Origin: Lentisphaerota bacterium
GTDB taxonomy: Bacteria > Verrucomicrobiota > Lentisphaeria > Victivallales > Victivallaceae
Direction of reading: 5' to 3'
NCBI GenBank assembly: GCA_015061575.1
Contig: SUWF01000006.1
Span: 1 to 64,000 of the forward strand
DNA length: 64,000 nucleotides
A program made the position numbers and the translations under genes. Of this stretch, positions 6,741 to 16,297 are shown piece by piece (within the stretch, counting starts at the first letter, position 1; every line of letters begins with the position of its first letter). Under the pieces are notes generated by a model that saw only the letters and a program-made list of their open reading frames with translations, was not told the DNA's origin and did no database searches.

Positions 6741-8570
6741 TTATTTGAGTACCGCCAAAGCCGTATGGACATTCCCGAACGGCGCACTGACCTGCACCCC
6801 GGCTACCGCATGACGGATGGAATCGATACATTCCCGGGCAATGGCAATGCCCGCCGCTTTCTGCGCATCTTTATCCACAAAACTGCCCATGCGCTGCATG
6901 ATCGAATCCGGCACTACCACGCCGGGCACTTCTGTACGCATGAATTCAGCGTTGCGCAGACTCGCCAGCGGCCAGACTCCGGCGATCACCGGCAAGTGCA
7001 AATGCCCGATGCGCTGAAGGAAACTGAGCAATTTTTCCGGATCAAACACCGGCTGGGTAACAATAAAATCTGCTCCGGCTTCCACTTTCTGGCAGATCCG
7101 GCGGTATTCCCGTTCCTGATCGATGGCGTTGGGATCCAGCCCCACCCCGATCACGGCGGCGGTCTGCATTTTCAGCGATTGGCCGCCCAGATCGATACCG
7201 CAGTTGAGTTTTTTCTGCATTTCGGTCAAACCGATGGCATCCACGTCAAAAACGCCGCTGCTGGCCGGAAAATTGCCCAATTTGGGCGGATCGCCGGTAA
7301 TAAAAAGCAGATTGCGGATCTTTTCGCAGGCACAGCCCAAAAGTTCGCTCTGCAGTCCCAGCAGACTGCGGTCACGGGCGCAGATGTGCAGAGTTGTTTC
7401 AATATCCACATTGCGTTCGATCTCTATGGCCGTGATCATCGAAGCGATCCGGCTGCTGGCCCGGGGGCCGTCCGGCAGATTGATTATATCCACTCCGGCG
7501 GCGGCGCAGATGCGGGATTTTTCGATCACACCCGAAAGATCAAACCCCGGCGGCGGCGTGATCTCCACACACGTTATCCACTCTTTATTGGCCAGTTTGC
7601 GCCCCAGGCGGGAGCGTTCAGCAAGCGGCACTTCCGCCATAGCCTCAACTCCGGCAGCGATTTCGATCACCGGCTTGGCACTGGCGGCGTTGCCCTTGGC
7701 CAGCGGTCTTACCGAGCGGGCCATTTCGGCGATCTCCGCCGGGCCGATGCCGCAGCAGCCGCCGATACCTTGGGCGCCCAGATTGGCGTAACGGATGGCA
7801 TAAGTAGTAAAATACTCCGGACTGTTCATGTACATGGTGCGGTTGTCGATCTTGCGCGGTTCACCGGCGTTGGGCTGGACGACCCAGGGCAGATTGGCAA
7901 GATTCCGCACTTTTTCAAAACAGCTTAAAGTCGCTTCCGGCCCGTTGCCGCAATTCAATCCCAGCGCCGCCGGCGGATTACTTGTATTCATCAGCGCAGA
8001 CAGCAAATCAGTAAAGGCGATCCGGCTGTTGATGCCGCAGCCGTTTTCGTCCAGCGCCATACTTACTATGTAGGGTACATCCAGCTGCAGCGACAGTTCC
8101 GCCACAGCACGGGCATCTTCCAGAGTTTCCAACGATTCAAAAATGATAAAATCAGCTCCGGCCCGGGCCATGATCTGCGCCGGGGCGGCCAGTAATTGAG
8201 TACGGTCACAATTTTTATACGCTTCCGTAAGTTCTCCGGCAGGGCCGACCGAACCGGCAATGAGCGTATCGCTGTGAGCGCATTTTCTGGCGAGTTTCAC
8301 AGCCGCAGTGCAGATATTTTCCAGCTGATCGGCCAAACCATGGCGCGAAAGCTTGTTGGCGTTAGCGCTGAAAGTGTTGCATGTAAGTACATCACAGCCG
8401 CTGTCGATGTAGCTCTGGTGGATGCTCTGCACCACATCCGGCGCCGTCAGCACCAGATTTTCAAAGCAGACATTGACAAAGAAATTTTTCCGGTAAAGTT
8501 CCGTGCCGGTTGCGCCGTCAAAAATCAACAGCCCGTTGTTCAAACGTTCGCTTAAAACAGATGTACCCAT
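6741..8570 (-). CDS. Bifunctional homocysteine S-methyltransferase / methylenetetrahydrofolate reductase
   Basis: A 609-residue fusion. Residues 1-290 are a homocysteine S-methyltransferase barrel, starting FDGATGTELYRKN, with zinc ligands in GLNCGNGPE and the CC pair in GGCCGIGPAEI. Residues from about 315 are a MetF-like flavin barrel with CVEITPP, HICARDRS, LLFITGDPPK and FIVTQPVFDPEKL. It makes 5-methyl-THF and methylates homocysteine to methionine, as in the YitJ type found in Firmicutes and others. The ATG has AAAGGC upstream and begins 12 bases after the gatB stop, so it is in an operon with gatB. It feeds methionine to metK, encoded far downstream. Confidence 0.93.
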   Translation of the reverse strand: MGTSVLSERLNNGLLIFDGATGTELYRKNFFVNVCFENLVLTAPDVVQSIHQSYIDSGCDVLTCNTFSANANKLSRHGLADQLENICTAAVKLARKCAHSDTLIAGSVGPAGELTEAYKNCDRTQLLAAPAQIMARAGADFIIFESLETLEDARAVAELSLQLDVPYIVSMALDENGCGINSRIAFTDLLSALMNTSNPPAALGLNCGNGPEATLSCFEKVRNLANLPWVVQPNAGEPRKIDNRTMYMNSPEYFTTYAIRYANLGAQGIGGCCGIGPAEIAEMARSVRPLAKGNAASAKPVIEIAAGVEAMAEVPLAERSRLGRKLANKEWITCVEITPPPGFDLSGVIEKSRICAAAGVDIINLPDGPRASSRIASMITAIEIERNVDIETTLHICARDRSLLGLQSELLGCACEKIRNLLFITGDPPKLGNFPASSGVFDVDAIGLTEMQKKLNCGIDLGGQSLKMQTAAVIGVGLDPNAIDQEREYRRICQKVEAGADFIVTQPVFDPEKLLSFLQRIGHLHLPVIAGVWPLASLRNAEFMRTEVPGVVVPDSIMQRMGSFVDKDAQKAAGIAIARECIDSIRHAVAGVQVSAPFGNVHTALAVLK

Positions 8571-8582
8571 TTTTATTGCCTT

Positions 8583-10031
8583 TTATTGCAGCTTGGCGTT
8601 CAATATTTCGCTGACCAGCTTGGGGTTGGCCTTGCCGCGCGAAAGCTTCATGACCTGTCCGACCAGGAACTGCAGCACTTTGGGGTTGCCGGCCTTGAAC
8701 TGTTCGACCTGAGTCGGGTTGGCAGCGATCGCCTGATCCACAAAGCCTTCGACTGCTCCGGCATCGCTGACCTGCGCCAGACCTTTTTCTTTGATGATGT
8801 CGTTGGCACCTTTGCCGGTGGCGAACATTTCGCTCAAAACATCTTTGCCGATCTTGCCGGAAATCGTGCCGCCGTCTACGGCGTTGACCAATTCCGCAAA
8901 GGCCGCCGGAGTTACCGGCGATTCAGTAATATCCAAACTGGCGGCCGCAAGTTCCCGCAAAAGTTCCGAAATGATCCAGTTGGCCAATATCTTGGGATTT
9001 TTCACCGCTGTGGCCGCTTCATCGAACCACTTGGCCAGATGGCGGTCAGCGGTGATGACCGATGCGTCATACTCAGTCAGACCGTTGCTGACCAAACGGC
9101 TGCGCATGGCAGCAGGCAATTCCGGCAGATGGGCTTTGAACTCATCGATCTCTTCGTCTGTAAAAGTCACCGGCATCAAGTCCGGATCCGGGAAGTAACG
9201 GTAGTCGTGCGCCTGCTCCTTGGTACGCATCAGATAGCTTTCGCCGCTGTCATCGTTCCAGCCCCGGGTTTCCTGCCGCAGCGTGTGTCCGGCATCGAGT
9301 TCCTGCGCCTGCCGCCAGATCTCATATTCCAAAGCCCGGTGGACGGCCCGGAAACTGTTGAGGTTTTTAAGTTCGATCTTGGTACCGAAGGGTTCGTTGG
9401 GACCTTTGCGCAAAGATATATTCACATCGCAGCGCATCTGGCCCTTTTCCATATCGCAATCGCTGATGCCGCCATACTGCATGATCTCTTTGAGTGCGGT
9501 CAAATATGCGTAAGCTTCGTCCGGCGTGCGCATATCCGGCTCCGACACCGTTTCCATCAGCGGCACTCCGGCGCGGTTGTAGTCCACACCGCTGGCACCG
9601 TGCTGGTGGTTGAGTTTGGCGACGTCTTCTTCCAGATGGATGCGGGTGATACCGATATATTTTTCGGGCAGCGGTTCACCGGAAAAACCTTTGACATTTT
9701 CGCCGCCGATGCGGATGCGTCCGGCACTGCAGAACGGCAGATCATACTGGCTGATCTGGTAGTTCTTGGGCATATCCGGATAAAAATAGCTTTTGCGGTC
9801 AAATTTGCTGAAACGGGCGATTTCGCACTCCGTAAGCAGTCCGGCGATGACCGTCTTGCGGATCGCTTCCTGATTGGGTACCGGCAGCACCCCGGGATAG
9901 CCCATGCAGACGGGACAGACTTTGGTATTGGGTTCAGCGCCGAAAGTATTGGCGCAGGAACAAAACATCTTGCTGGCAGTGCGCACCTGGACATGCACTT
10001 CCAAACCGATCACAGCTTCGTAATTAGCCAT
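8583..10031 (-). CDS. gatB: Asp-tRNA(Asn)/Glu-tRNA(Gln) amidotransferase subunit B
   Basis: A 482-residue GatB, the kinase/amidotransferase subunit that converts misacylated Glu-tRNA(Gln) or Asp-tRNA(Asn) to the cognate form together with GatA and GatC. The family starts with IGLEVHVQVRTASKMFCSC and contains the PROSITE-type stretch DRKSYFYPDMPKNYQISQ, GVPLMETVSEPD and CDVNISLR. The C-terminal YqeY-like helical domain (about 330-482) contacts tRNA. GatA and GatC are not in the window. AAGGAC lies upstream of the ATG. It implies the indirect pathway to at least one amide aminoacyl-tRNA. Confidence 0.97.
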   Translation of the reverse strand: MANYEAVIGLEVHVQVRTASKMFCSCANTFGAEPNTKVCPVCMGYPGVLPVPNQEAIRKTVIAGLLTECEIARFSKFDRKSYFYPDMPKNYQISQYDLPFCSAGRIRIGGENVKGFSGEPLPEKYIGITRIHLEEDVAKLNHQHGASGVDYNRAGVPLMETVSEPDMRTPDEAYAYLTALKEIMQYGGISDCDMEKGQMRCDVNISLRKGPNEPFGTKIELKNLNSFRAVHRALEYEIWRQAQELDAGHTLRQETRGWNDDSGESYLMRTKEQAHDYRYFPDPDLMPVTFTDEEIDEFKAHLPELPAAMRSRLVSNGLTEYDASVITADRHLAKWFDEAATAVKNPKILANWIISELLRELAAASLDITESPVTPAAFAELVNAVDGGTISGKIGKDVLSEMFATGKGANDIIKEKGLAQVSDAGAVEGFVDQAIAANPTQVEQFKAGNPKVLQFLVGQVMKLSRGKANPKLVSEILNAKLQ

Positions 10032-10206
10032 AAAAAAGTCCTTACATGTTGAATTAGTCTAATATTAATCACCAGTAATATATCACAACAGAGCTGTTTT
10101 TGCCACTTTGAAAACCGGATTATTTTAACAATCATTCCCGGATGCTGTCAACTTGCCGCTTACTGTTTTTTTTGCAAATAAATACGCCGGGAGCGACACT
10201 TGGAAT

Positions 10207-10235
10207 TTGACGCAGCCGCTGCGGCGTGTTATATT
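10207..10235 (+). promoter_or_regulatory. Sigma70-type promoter of glnN
   Basis: TTGACG (10207-10212), exactly 17 nt, TATATT (10230-10235), 47 nt before the glnN ATG. No sigma54 GG-N10-GC element was seen here. Confidence 0.7.
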
Positions 10236-10282
10236 ATATACAAGTATATAATTTTTACAGCTAATGAAAGGTACTGCGCATT

Positions 10283-12418
10283 ATGAGTAAAAGCGATTTC
10301 CGCAGCGGTGCGATCGACTCCGTGGCCAAACTGCATACCCCGGCGGGGGTGGCGGCTGCGCCGGTTGGTATGGAATATTTTTCTGAAGATGTTTTCAACG
10401 ATCAGGCTATGCGCAAGTATCTGCCCGAAGCGGTGGCCGCCAAATTGCTGGCTACGGTCAACGATGGTGCAGCTCTGGATCCGGCGATCGCCGCTGATGT
10501 GGCACACGCTATGAAACATTGGGCTATGGATCGGGGCGCAACGCACTTTACCCACTGGTTTCTGCCGCTGAACGGTTCGACGGCGGAAAAACATGACTCG
10601 TTTCTGGAGATCCAGAACGGTCAGGCGATCATGGCGTTTTCCGGCAAAAATCTGATCATGAGCGAACCGGATGCCTCCAGTTTCCCCTCCGGCGGGCTGC
10701 GCAGCACTTTTGAAGCCCGCGGCTACACGGCCTGGGACCCCACCAGTCCGGCTTTTATCAAACGCCACAGCAACGGGGCCACGTTGTGTATTCCCACAGC
10801 CTTCTGCAGCTACACTGGAGAAACGCTGGATAAGAAAACCCCGCTGCTGCGCTCCAATCAAGCTCTGACCAAGGCGGTCAAACGCCTGATGAAGTGCTTT
10901 GATCTGCCCGATGCCAAAGTGGATATCACGCTGGGGGCCGAACAGGAATATTTTTTGATCGACAAGCACTTTTATCTGCACCGGCCCGACCTGCTGCAGA
11001 CCGGACGCACGCTTTTTGGTGCCCCGCCGGCTAAACATCAGCAGCTGGAAGACCACTATTTCGGTTCGATCAAGAGCCGGGTGCTGAGCTTTATGACCGA
11101 GGTGGAAAGCGAACTCTGGAAACTGGGGATCCCCGCCAAAACCCGGCACAACGAAGGGGCTCCGGCGCAGTTTGAGCTGGCTCCCATCTTTGAAAAAGTC
11201 AATCTGGCAGTCGATCACAACATGCTGGTCATGGAAGTTCTGCGGCAGGTGGCCGACCGGCATTCGCTGGTCTGTCTGCTGCACGAAAAACCCTTTGCCG
11301 GAGTCAACGGATCCGGCAAACACAATAACTGGAGCGTCAGCTACGGCGATTTGAATCTGCTCAAGCCGGGCAAAGATCCGGAACAGAATGCGATCTTTCT
11401 GACCGTGTTGTGCGGGATCATCCAGGCGGTCGATCTGCACAGCGATATATTGCGGGCCACGGTTGCCGGAGCCGGCAACGATCACCGTTTGGGAGCCAAC
11501 GAAGCTCCGCCGGCGATCATTTCCATCTACGTTGGCGATCAGCTCAACGAGGTGATCGAACAGTTGGAAAGCGGTACCCGCAAAGTGGGCAAAAAACTGG
11601 GCAAAATGCAAATCGGCGTCGATACGCTGCCGCTGCTGCCCCGGGATGCCACTGACCGCAACCGTACCAGTCCTTTTGCCTTTACCGGCAATAAGTTTGA
11701 ATTCCGGGCTCCGGGTTCCAGCCAGTGCTGCGCCGGGCCGATGATGATACTTAATACGATCGTGGCGGATGCGCTGGACAAGATCGCTGCCGAGCTGGAA
11801 AACTTTGACCGCAAAGATTTTAATAATCAACTGCAAAAACTGCTGCAGCGGATCATCAAAACCCACAAACGGGTGATTTTCAACGGCGACAACTACACCG
11901 CCAGCTGGCGCAAAGAAGCCGCCAAACGCGGTTTGCCCAATGCCGAAAGTACGCTGGAAGCGTTGGAAGCGTTCAGCAATCCGGAAAATATCGAACTGTT
12001 TGCCCGTCACGGCGTATTTACCGCCAAAGAAATGGAGTCCCGGCACGAGATTTTCGGCGAAGAATACCGCCGCAAGATCTGCATCGAAGGTCAGGTGGCT
12101 CTGGAAATCGTCCGGAGCATGATCCTCCCGGCGGTGACGGCGGATTTCAACGATGCCCTGGCCGCACTCAACGGAGCCAGAAATTCCGGTGTGACTGCCG
12201 GTTGCGCCGGGCTGCGCCGGACTGCCGACAAGCTGGGCGAAGGTATCGACGAATTGGTCAAACGTTCGGAACGTTTGAGCGATGCCTTTACCGGTGACGG
12301 CAGCGATATATTGCCGGCATTGGGGGCCTTGCGGGAAACGGTCGATACGCTGGAAGGCATCGTTTCGGACAGCCGCTGGCCGCTGCCCAAGTACCGGGAA
12401 ATGCTGTTCATCTACTGA
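10283..12418 (+). CDS. glnN: Glutamine synthetase type III
   Basis: A 711-residue type III glutamine synthetase, a dodecameric ATP-dependent enzyme that makes glutamine from glutamate and ammonia. Length is typical of GSIII and far above GSI. Motifs include HWFLPLNG, the glutamate/metal segment GAEQEYFLID, the ammonia-site ARHNEGAPAQFE region, NGSGKHNNWS and FEFRAPGSSQCC. The ATG has GAAAGG upstream and is preceded by a good promoter. It is transcribed alone, divergent from gatB. A 605-residue open frame on the opposite strand is only its shadow. No PII gene is adjacent. Confidence 0.96.
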   Translation: MSKSDFRSGAIDSVAKLHTPAGVAAAPVGMEYFSEDVFNDQAMRKYLPEAVAAKLLATVNDGAALDPAIAADVAHAMKHWAMDRGATHFTHWFLPLNGSTAEKHDSFLEIQNGQAIMAFSGKNLIMSEPDASSFPSGGLRSTFEARGYTAWDPTSPAFIKRHSNGATLCIPTAFCSYTGETLDKKTPLLRSNQALTKAVKRLMKCFDLPDAKVDITLGAEQEYFLIDKHFYLHRPDLLQTGRTLFGAPPAKHQQLEDHYFGSIKSRVLSFMTEVESELWKLGIPAKTRHNEGAPAQFELAPIFEKVNLAVDHNMLVMEVLRQVADRHSLVCLLHEKPFAGVNGSGKHNNWSVSYGDLNLLKPGKDPEQNAIFLTVLCGIIQAVDLHSDILRATVAGAGNDHRLGANEAPPAIISIYVGDQLNEVIEQLESGTRKVGKKLGKMQIGVDTLPLLPRDATDRNRTSPFAFTGNKFEFRAPGSSQCCAGPMMILNTIVADALDKIAAELENFDRKDFNNQLQKLLQRIIKTHKRVIFNGDNYTASWRKEAAKRGLPNAESTLEALEAFSNPENIELFARHGVFTAKEMESRHEIFGEEYRRKICIEGQVALEIVRSMILPAVTADFNDALAALNGARNSGVTAGCAGLRRTADKLGEGIDELVKRSERLSDAFTGDGSDILPALGALRETVDTLEGIVSDSRWPLPKYREMLFIY

Positions 12419-12470
12419 GGAACTTGTAATTCAATTTCCGGAAAATCTTATTTATTTACCATGCTTTTTC

Positions 12471-12499
12471 CCCGGTTGGCATCTGTGATGTCAGCCGGG
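12471..12499 (+). terminator. 13-bp hairpin after glnN
   Basis: CCCGGTTGGCATC (12471-12483) pairs with GATGTCAGCCGGG (12487-12499) over 13 bp with two G-U pairs and a 3-nt loop. It lies 53 nt beyond the glnN stop. The downstream sequence is only mildly T-rich, so termination is probable but not certain; it also sits in the leader of the MATE gene. Confidence 0.5.
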
Positions 12500-12527
12500 T
12501 ATTTCAGATTGGAGTCATATTGTTTTT

Positions 12528-13910
12528 ATGAAACTGTACAAAAGTGATTTTTTGGCCAATGACGGCAGTTTGCTTAATGTACTGCGGGTTGCGCTGCCGC
12601 TGATTTTATCCAGTTCCTGCCATGCGGTGAATATGTTTATGGACCGTTTGATGCTGACCCGTTATTCCCAACCCAGCGCGGCGGCGGCGTTGACCAGCGG
12701 CTTGACCAGTTTTACATTGCAGTGCTTTTTTGTGGGAGCCGTGGGCTATGCCGGAACTTTTGTGGCGCAATATTCCGGAGCCAATCAATCCCGCCGGGTG
12801 GGAACTGCGGTCTGGCAGGGGATTTTTATGGCTTTGGCCGGGGCAGTGTTTATGGCGTTCTGCTGTTTGTGGGTACCGTATTTGTTTGCTGCGTTGGGGC
12901 ATGAACCGGCCGTGGAGGAGCAGGAAAATATCTATTTCAGGTATCTGGCACTGGGGGCCGCAGTATTTCTACTGCAGCAGGCACTTTCCTGTTTTTGGAG
13001 CGGCCGGGGCAAAACTACTATGGTGCTGATGGTTTCCATATTTGTAACCTTGCTTAATTTGCCCTTGAACTACATGTTTATTTACGGCAAATGGGGTGCG
13101 CCGGAAATGGGCACGGCCGGAGCAGCATTGGGTACGATTCTGGCGGCATTGGGCGGGTTGATCATCTACGCAGTCGGATTTTTTGCGCTGAAAAGCTCCC
13201 GGCGGCACTTTGGCACCTGCAGCAATATCTGGGATTGGGAGATGCTCTGCCGGATGCTCAAATACAGTTCGCCCAACGGCGCACAGCTGCTGATGGATCT
13301 GGCGGCATTCAATGTGTTTATTCTGGTGCTGTCGCTTTACGGAGTCAAGGTGCAGGAGGCCAGCAGTATCGTATTCGGGATCAACAACCTCTCGTTTTGT
13401 CCGATCATGGGTATCGGCATGACTGCCAGTATTCTGGTGGGTCAGGCGGTCGGTGCCAAAGATATACCGCACGCCAAAAAATCGGTGCGCAATGCAAGGA
13501 CTTTGATGCTTATATATATGTCACTGATGATGGCGCTGTTCATCTTCTGGCCGGAAATCGTGCTGGACCCCTTTGTGCGTACCGGCGATGCTGAGCAAGT
13601 GGAAGTCATCCGCCTGGCCAAAGTGATGCTGCTGTTTGTGGCGGCGTATCTGTTCGGCGACGGATTGGTATTGGTCTACAGCAATGCCGTGCGGGGTGCG
13701 GGTGATACCAAATACATCATGAATCTGACCATCATTATGGCCTGGGGTGTTTTTGCCATTCCCTGCATTATAATGCGGCTGCTGGGGTGTTCGGTCTGGT
13801 ATCTGTGGGGATGTATGTCCTTTTATGTGCTGCTGTTCGGATTGTTCTGCTATCTGCGCTACCGGGGCGGCAAGTGGACTAAGATGAAAGTCATCGAAGA
13901 TGTTGATTAA
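12528..13910 (+). CDS. MATE family multidrug/metabolite exporter
   Basis: A 460-residue integral membrane protein with about 12 predicted membrane segments in two MATE repeats. The family exports drugs or metabolites in exchange for Na+ or H+. Family features are VLRVALPLILSSSCHAVNMFMDRLMLTRYS at the start of repeat one (TM1 with a D in FMDRLML), GTFVAQYSGANQ, and GMTASILVGQAVGAKD and NAVRGAGDTKY in repeat two. A GGAG site lies about 13 bases before the ATG. It stands alone and converges with the next gene. The substrate cannot be inferred. Confidence 0.9.
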   Translation: MKLYKSDFLANDGSLLNVLRVALPLILSSSCHAVNMFMDRLMLTRYSQPSAAAALTSGLTSFTLQCFFVGAVGYAGTFVAQYSGANQSRRVGTAVWQGIFMALAGAVFMAFCCLWVPYLFAALGHEPAVEEQENIYFRYLALGAAVFLLQQALSCFWSGRGKTTMVLMVSIFVTLLNLPLNYMFIYGKWGAPEMGTAGAALGTILAALGGLIIYAVGFFALKSSRRHFGTCSNIWDWEMLCRMLKYSSPNGAQLLMDLAAFNVFILVLSLYGVKVQEASSIVFGINNLSFCPIMGIGMTASILVGQAVGAKDIPHAKKSVRNARTLMLIYMSLMMALFIFWPEIVLDPFVRTGDAEQVEVIRLAKVMLLFVAAYLFGDGLVLVYSNAVRGAGDTKYIMNLTIIMAWGVFAIPCIIMRLLGCSVWYLWGCMSFYVLLFGLFCYLRYRGGKWTKMKVIEDVD

Positions 13911-13923
13911 AGCAGCCGTCTGA

Positions 13924-15276
13924 TCAATATTTTTGCTGATAATTTTGTTCAGCTTCGTCCAGAATTTTTTTGACCTTCCCCGGCAGCACTGCCGGCGGCG
14001 CACTGCCCTCCAGACTGAATCGGTATTCATAAAGCAGCGGCGTGCGTTCTTTTTCGTGCCGGATCAGCATTTTTTCCACCTGCTCAAGCTTGCTGATCTT
14101 GGCTTCCAACAGCTGCAAAGAACTTTTGATCCCGTCTTTAAGAGCAGCGGCGGGCCGCAAAGATATATCGCTAAGCAAGGTAGCCAGATTGAATATATCG
14201 CTGCGCAGCTGCAAGGGGGCAATAGCGGCCAATTCGTTGAATTGCTGCAGTTTTATCCGGGGCAAATTGAGGCAGCTGTCATATTTTTCCACCAGCTCCG
14301 GCAGATCCGAAAGCGCCGCCTGCATTTCAAAACTGCCCCGTGAATGGGTGTAATTTACTTGCTTGATCGGCTCCAAACGCTTCCTGATACCCGCTGCTGA
14401 CATTGGCACATAATTGGAAAAAAGCGAACGCATCGCCAGCAAACTTAACGCTTTATAACTCAGCTGCGCTTCTGTCACTTTCCGGTCAGACTGCCAGCTG
14501 CCCGGCATCATCCGCTTGCGGGCAGCGGCGCCGAACGATTTAACAAAACACTCCGGAACGGGCAGTTTGCCGCCCATGATCAAAAAACAATAGTCTTTGA
14601 TCGGGTAATTGCGGTTGCTGCTGCCCAGCGAGCGGGCAACTTCCAGCATCAGCTGCGCCCGTTCACAATACAGCGTCCACTCCGCTGACCCCGGTCGGAT
14701 CCTGGGAGGAGCTTGCAAGGTTTGGCTGCTCAGATAAATATCGTCGCCCAGCTCCGCAACATTGCGCAAACCCGGCAGCCAGGTAAAGCGCAAAATCCGC
14801 TGGCCGGCTCTTTCGCGCTGCACAAATTCGGCCCACAATCCATCGGCGATCCATAACAGCGGCTCCGGCAGCGGCTGCAGCGGCGGATTGCCCAGACGGC
14901 TTTGCAGCACTGCACTGCTCAAACGCCGTCCCAAAACCGGATCATTCAGCCAGCTGCGATAGTCGGCAGGGAGCGTGAGTACGGCCGTCTTGCGCTGGAG
15001 TGTAAATTTATCCGGCGCCAGCGTCTGTTCGCCGGGTGCAGTCAGCTCCAGCCGCAAATCGGAGGCAGCTGCGGAGTTTTCCAGCCGGCCAACCTGCCGG
15101 ACGATCCGCTCGTAGCGGCGCAAAAACTCCAGCAGCGGCGTCTGATGTCCGGCGGCATCCGGGATCGCCGCCGAGATATTCCCGACTACTTGCACGATGT
15201 GTTTTTCTGCACTGTACATCGGGCAGATGATCCAGCCCAGCAGTATAGATGTAAAAAAGATACGGCCCAAATTCAT
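13924..15276 (-). CDS. Exported protein of unknown function
   Basis: Not recognised. The 450 residues begin with a clear export signal (hydrophobic IFFTSILLGWIICPMYS, likely cleaved near YSA-EK). The middle has LPEPLLWIADGLWAEF, which resembles the P-x-W-hx-EGLAEY segment of gluzincin (peptidase MA-like) proteins, but no HExxH motif is present before it, so peptidase activity is unlikely. The C-terminal quarter is charged and helical with a probable short coiled coil (about 380-415). Nearly half of the protein has no recognisable motif. It faces the MATE gene tail to tail with 13 bases between. Confidence 0.75.
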   Translation of the reverse strand: MNLGRIFFTSILLGWIICPMYSAEKHIVQVVGNISAAIPDAAGHQTPLLEFLRRYERIVRQVGRLENSAAASDLRLELTAPGEQTLAPDKFTLQRKTAVLTLPADYRSWLNDPVLGRRLSSAVLQSRLGNPPLQPLPEPLLWIADGLWAEFVQRERAGQRILRFTWLPGLRNVAELGDDIYLSSQTLQAPPRIRPGSAEWTLYCERAQLMLEVARSLGSSNRNYPIKDYCFLIMGGKLPVPECFVKSFGAAARKRMMPGSWQSDRKVTEAQLSYKALSLLAMRSLFSNYVPMSAAGIRKRLEPIKQVNYTHSRGSFEMQAALSDLPELVEKYDSCLNLPRIKLQQFNELAAIAPLQLRSDIFNLATLLSDISLRPAAALKDGIKSSLQLLEAKISKLEQVEKMLIRHEKERTPLLYEYRFSLEGSAPPAVLPGKVKKILDEAEQNYQQKY

Positions 15277-15364
15277 TTTTTATCCTCAATTTGTTATAAT
15301 ATTTATCCGCAATCGCAGAAATGCAAATTATTTTGCCGAAAAGCTTGATTTGAGATTAGTTTTT

Positions 15365-15392
15365 TTGTCTTTTCCGGATTATATTGTATGAT
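15365..15392 (+). promoter_or_regulatory. Possible thiD-amidase promoter
   Basis: TTGTCT (15365-15370), 16-nt spacer, TATGAT (15387-15392), 23 nt before the thiD start. No TPP-riboswitch core was found in the leader. Confidence 0.4.
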
Positions 15393-15415
15393 GTATAAAA
15401 AGAAAGGTCGATGAA

Positions 15416-16297
15416 TTGAAAAAACAACAAGAAGAGTTTTATCCCGTGGCTTTGACCATTGCCGGCAGTGATTCCGGCGGCGGAGCCGGTATTCAGGCGG
15501 ATCTGCGGACATTCAATGCCGCCGGGGTTTACGGCTGCTCGGTGATCACGGCAGTCACGGCGCAGAATCCCCGTCAGGTGGCGGCGATCCGGGTCATGGA
15601 TCCGGAAATAGTTCAGGCGCAGATCGAAAGCGTGCTTTCTGCGCTGGCCGTCAAGGCAATAAAAACCGGTATGCTGGGCAACGCCCCGGTCGTCAAGGCC
15701 GTCAGCACTGCGCTGAAAAAATATAAATTGCCGCTGATCGTCGATCCGGTGATGATCTCCAGCAGCGGCAGCAAGCTGCTGGACGAAGCCGGTTTGCAGG
15801 CCATGATCGAAGATCTGCTGCCGCTGGCGGATTTGATAACGCCCAATTTGCCGGAAGCAGAATTTTTGCTGGGCAAAAAACTGGCCGATCCAACTGAATA
15901 TGCGGTAGCAACCCAGGCTTTGGCCGAAAAGTTCCAGTGCAATTGTCTGCTCAAAACCGGTCACGCCCTCAGCGGCGATAAGGTCAGCGATATAGCTGTG
16001 CTGGATGGCAAAGTTCTGCTGCTTACTTCTCCCCGGGTGCATGATTTGGAGGCAGTGGCCACCCACGGAACCGGCTGTACGCTTTCCAGTGCCATAACAG
16101 CCATGACCGCCACCGGCAGCAGTTGGCGGGATGCACTTTACGCCGCCAAGGCCTACGTTTACGGTTCGTTGTGCGAAACCGCCCATATCGGCAAAAATCT
16201 GGATGGGATGTATCCGCCGCTGGAAGATTACAGCAAGCTTGTTTCGCTGCGCAGTTATCAACCTGCCGGGAGCAGAAAGGGCAAACGCAATGCCTGA
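15416..16297 (+). CDS. thiD: Hydroxymethylpyrimidine/phosphomethylpyrimidine kinase
   Basis: A 293-residue ThiD of the ribokinase fold, which phosphorylates HMP and HMP-phosphate in thiamine synthesis. It shows ALTIAGSDSGGGAGIQADL at the N-terminus, KTGMLGNAPVV, PNLPEAEFLLG, and the catalytic anion-hole motif HGTGCTLSSAI. The start is an unusual TTG at 15416: an ATG five bases upstream is in another frame and stops at once, while AGAAAGG sits eight bases before the TTG. The frame overlaps the amidase start by eight bases. No other thiamine genes are nearby, so it may serve salvage. Confidence 0.93.
   Translation: MKKQQEEFYPVALTIAGSDSGGGAGIQADLRTFNAAGVYGCSVITAVTAQNPRQVAAIRVMDPEIVQAQIESVLSALAVKAIKTGMLGNAPVVKAVSTALKKYKLPLIVDPVMISSSGSKLLDEAGLQAMIEDLLPLADLITPNLPEAEFLLGKKLADPTEYAVATQALAEKFQCNCLLKTGHALSGDKVSDIAVLDGKVLLLTSPRVHDLEAVATHGTGCTLSSAITAMTATGSSWRDALYAAKAYVYGSLCETAHIGKNLDGMYPPLEDYSKLVSLRSYQPAGSRKGKRNA

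Noticed and set aside
10229-12046. 605-residue minus-strand open frame opposite glnN
   Set aside because: Antisense to a clear glutamine synthetase, composition (many F, Q, H, R) typical of shadow frames.
15277-15415. TPP riboswitch before thiD
   Set aside because: The CTGAGA and GAACCTGA-type elements are missing, and the predicted transcription start leaves a leader too short for one.
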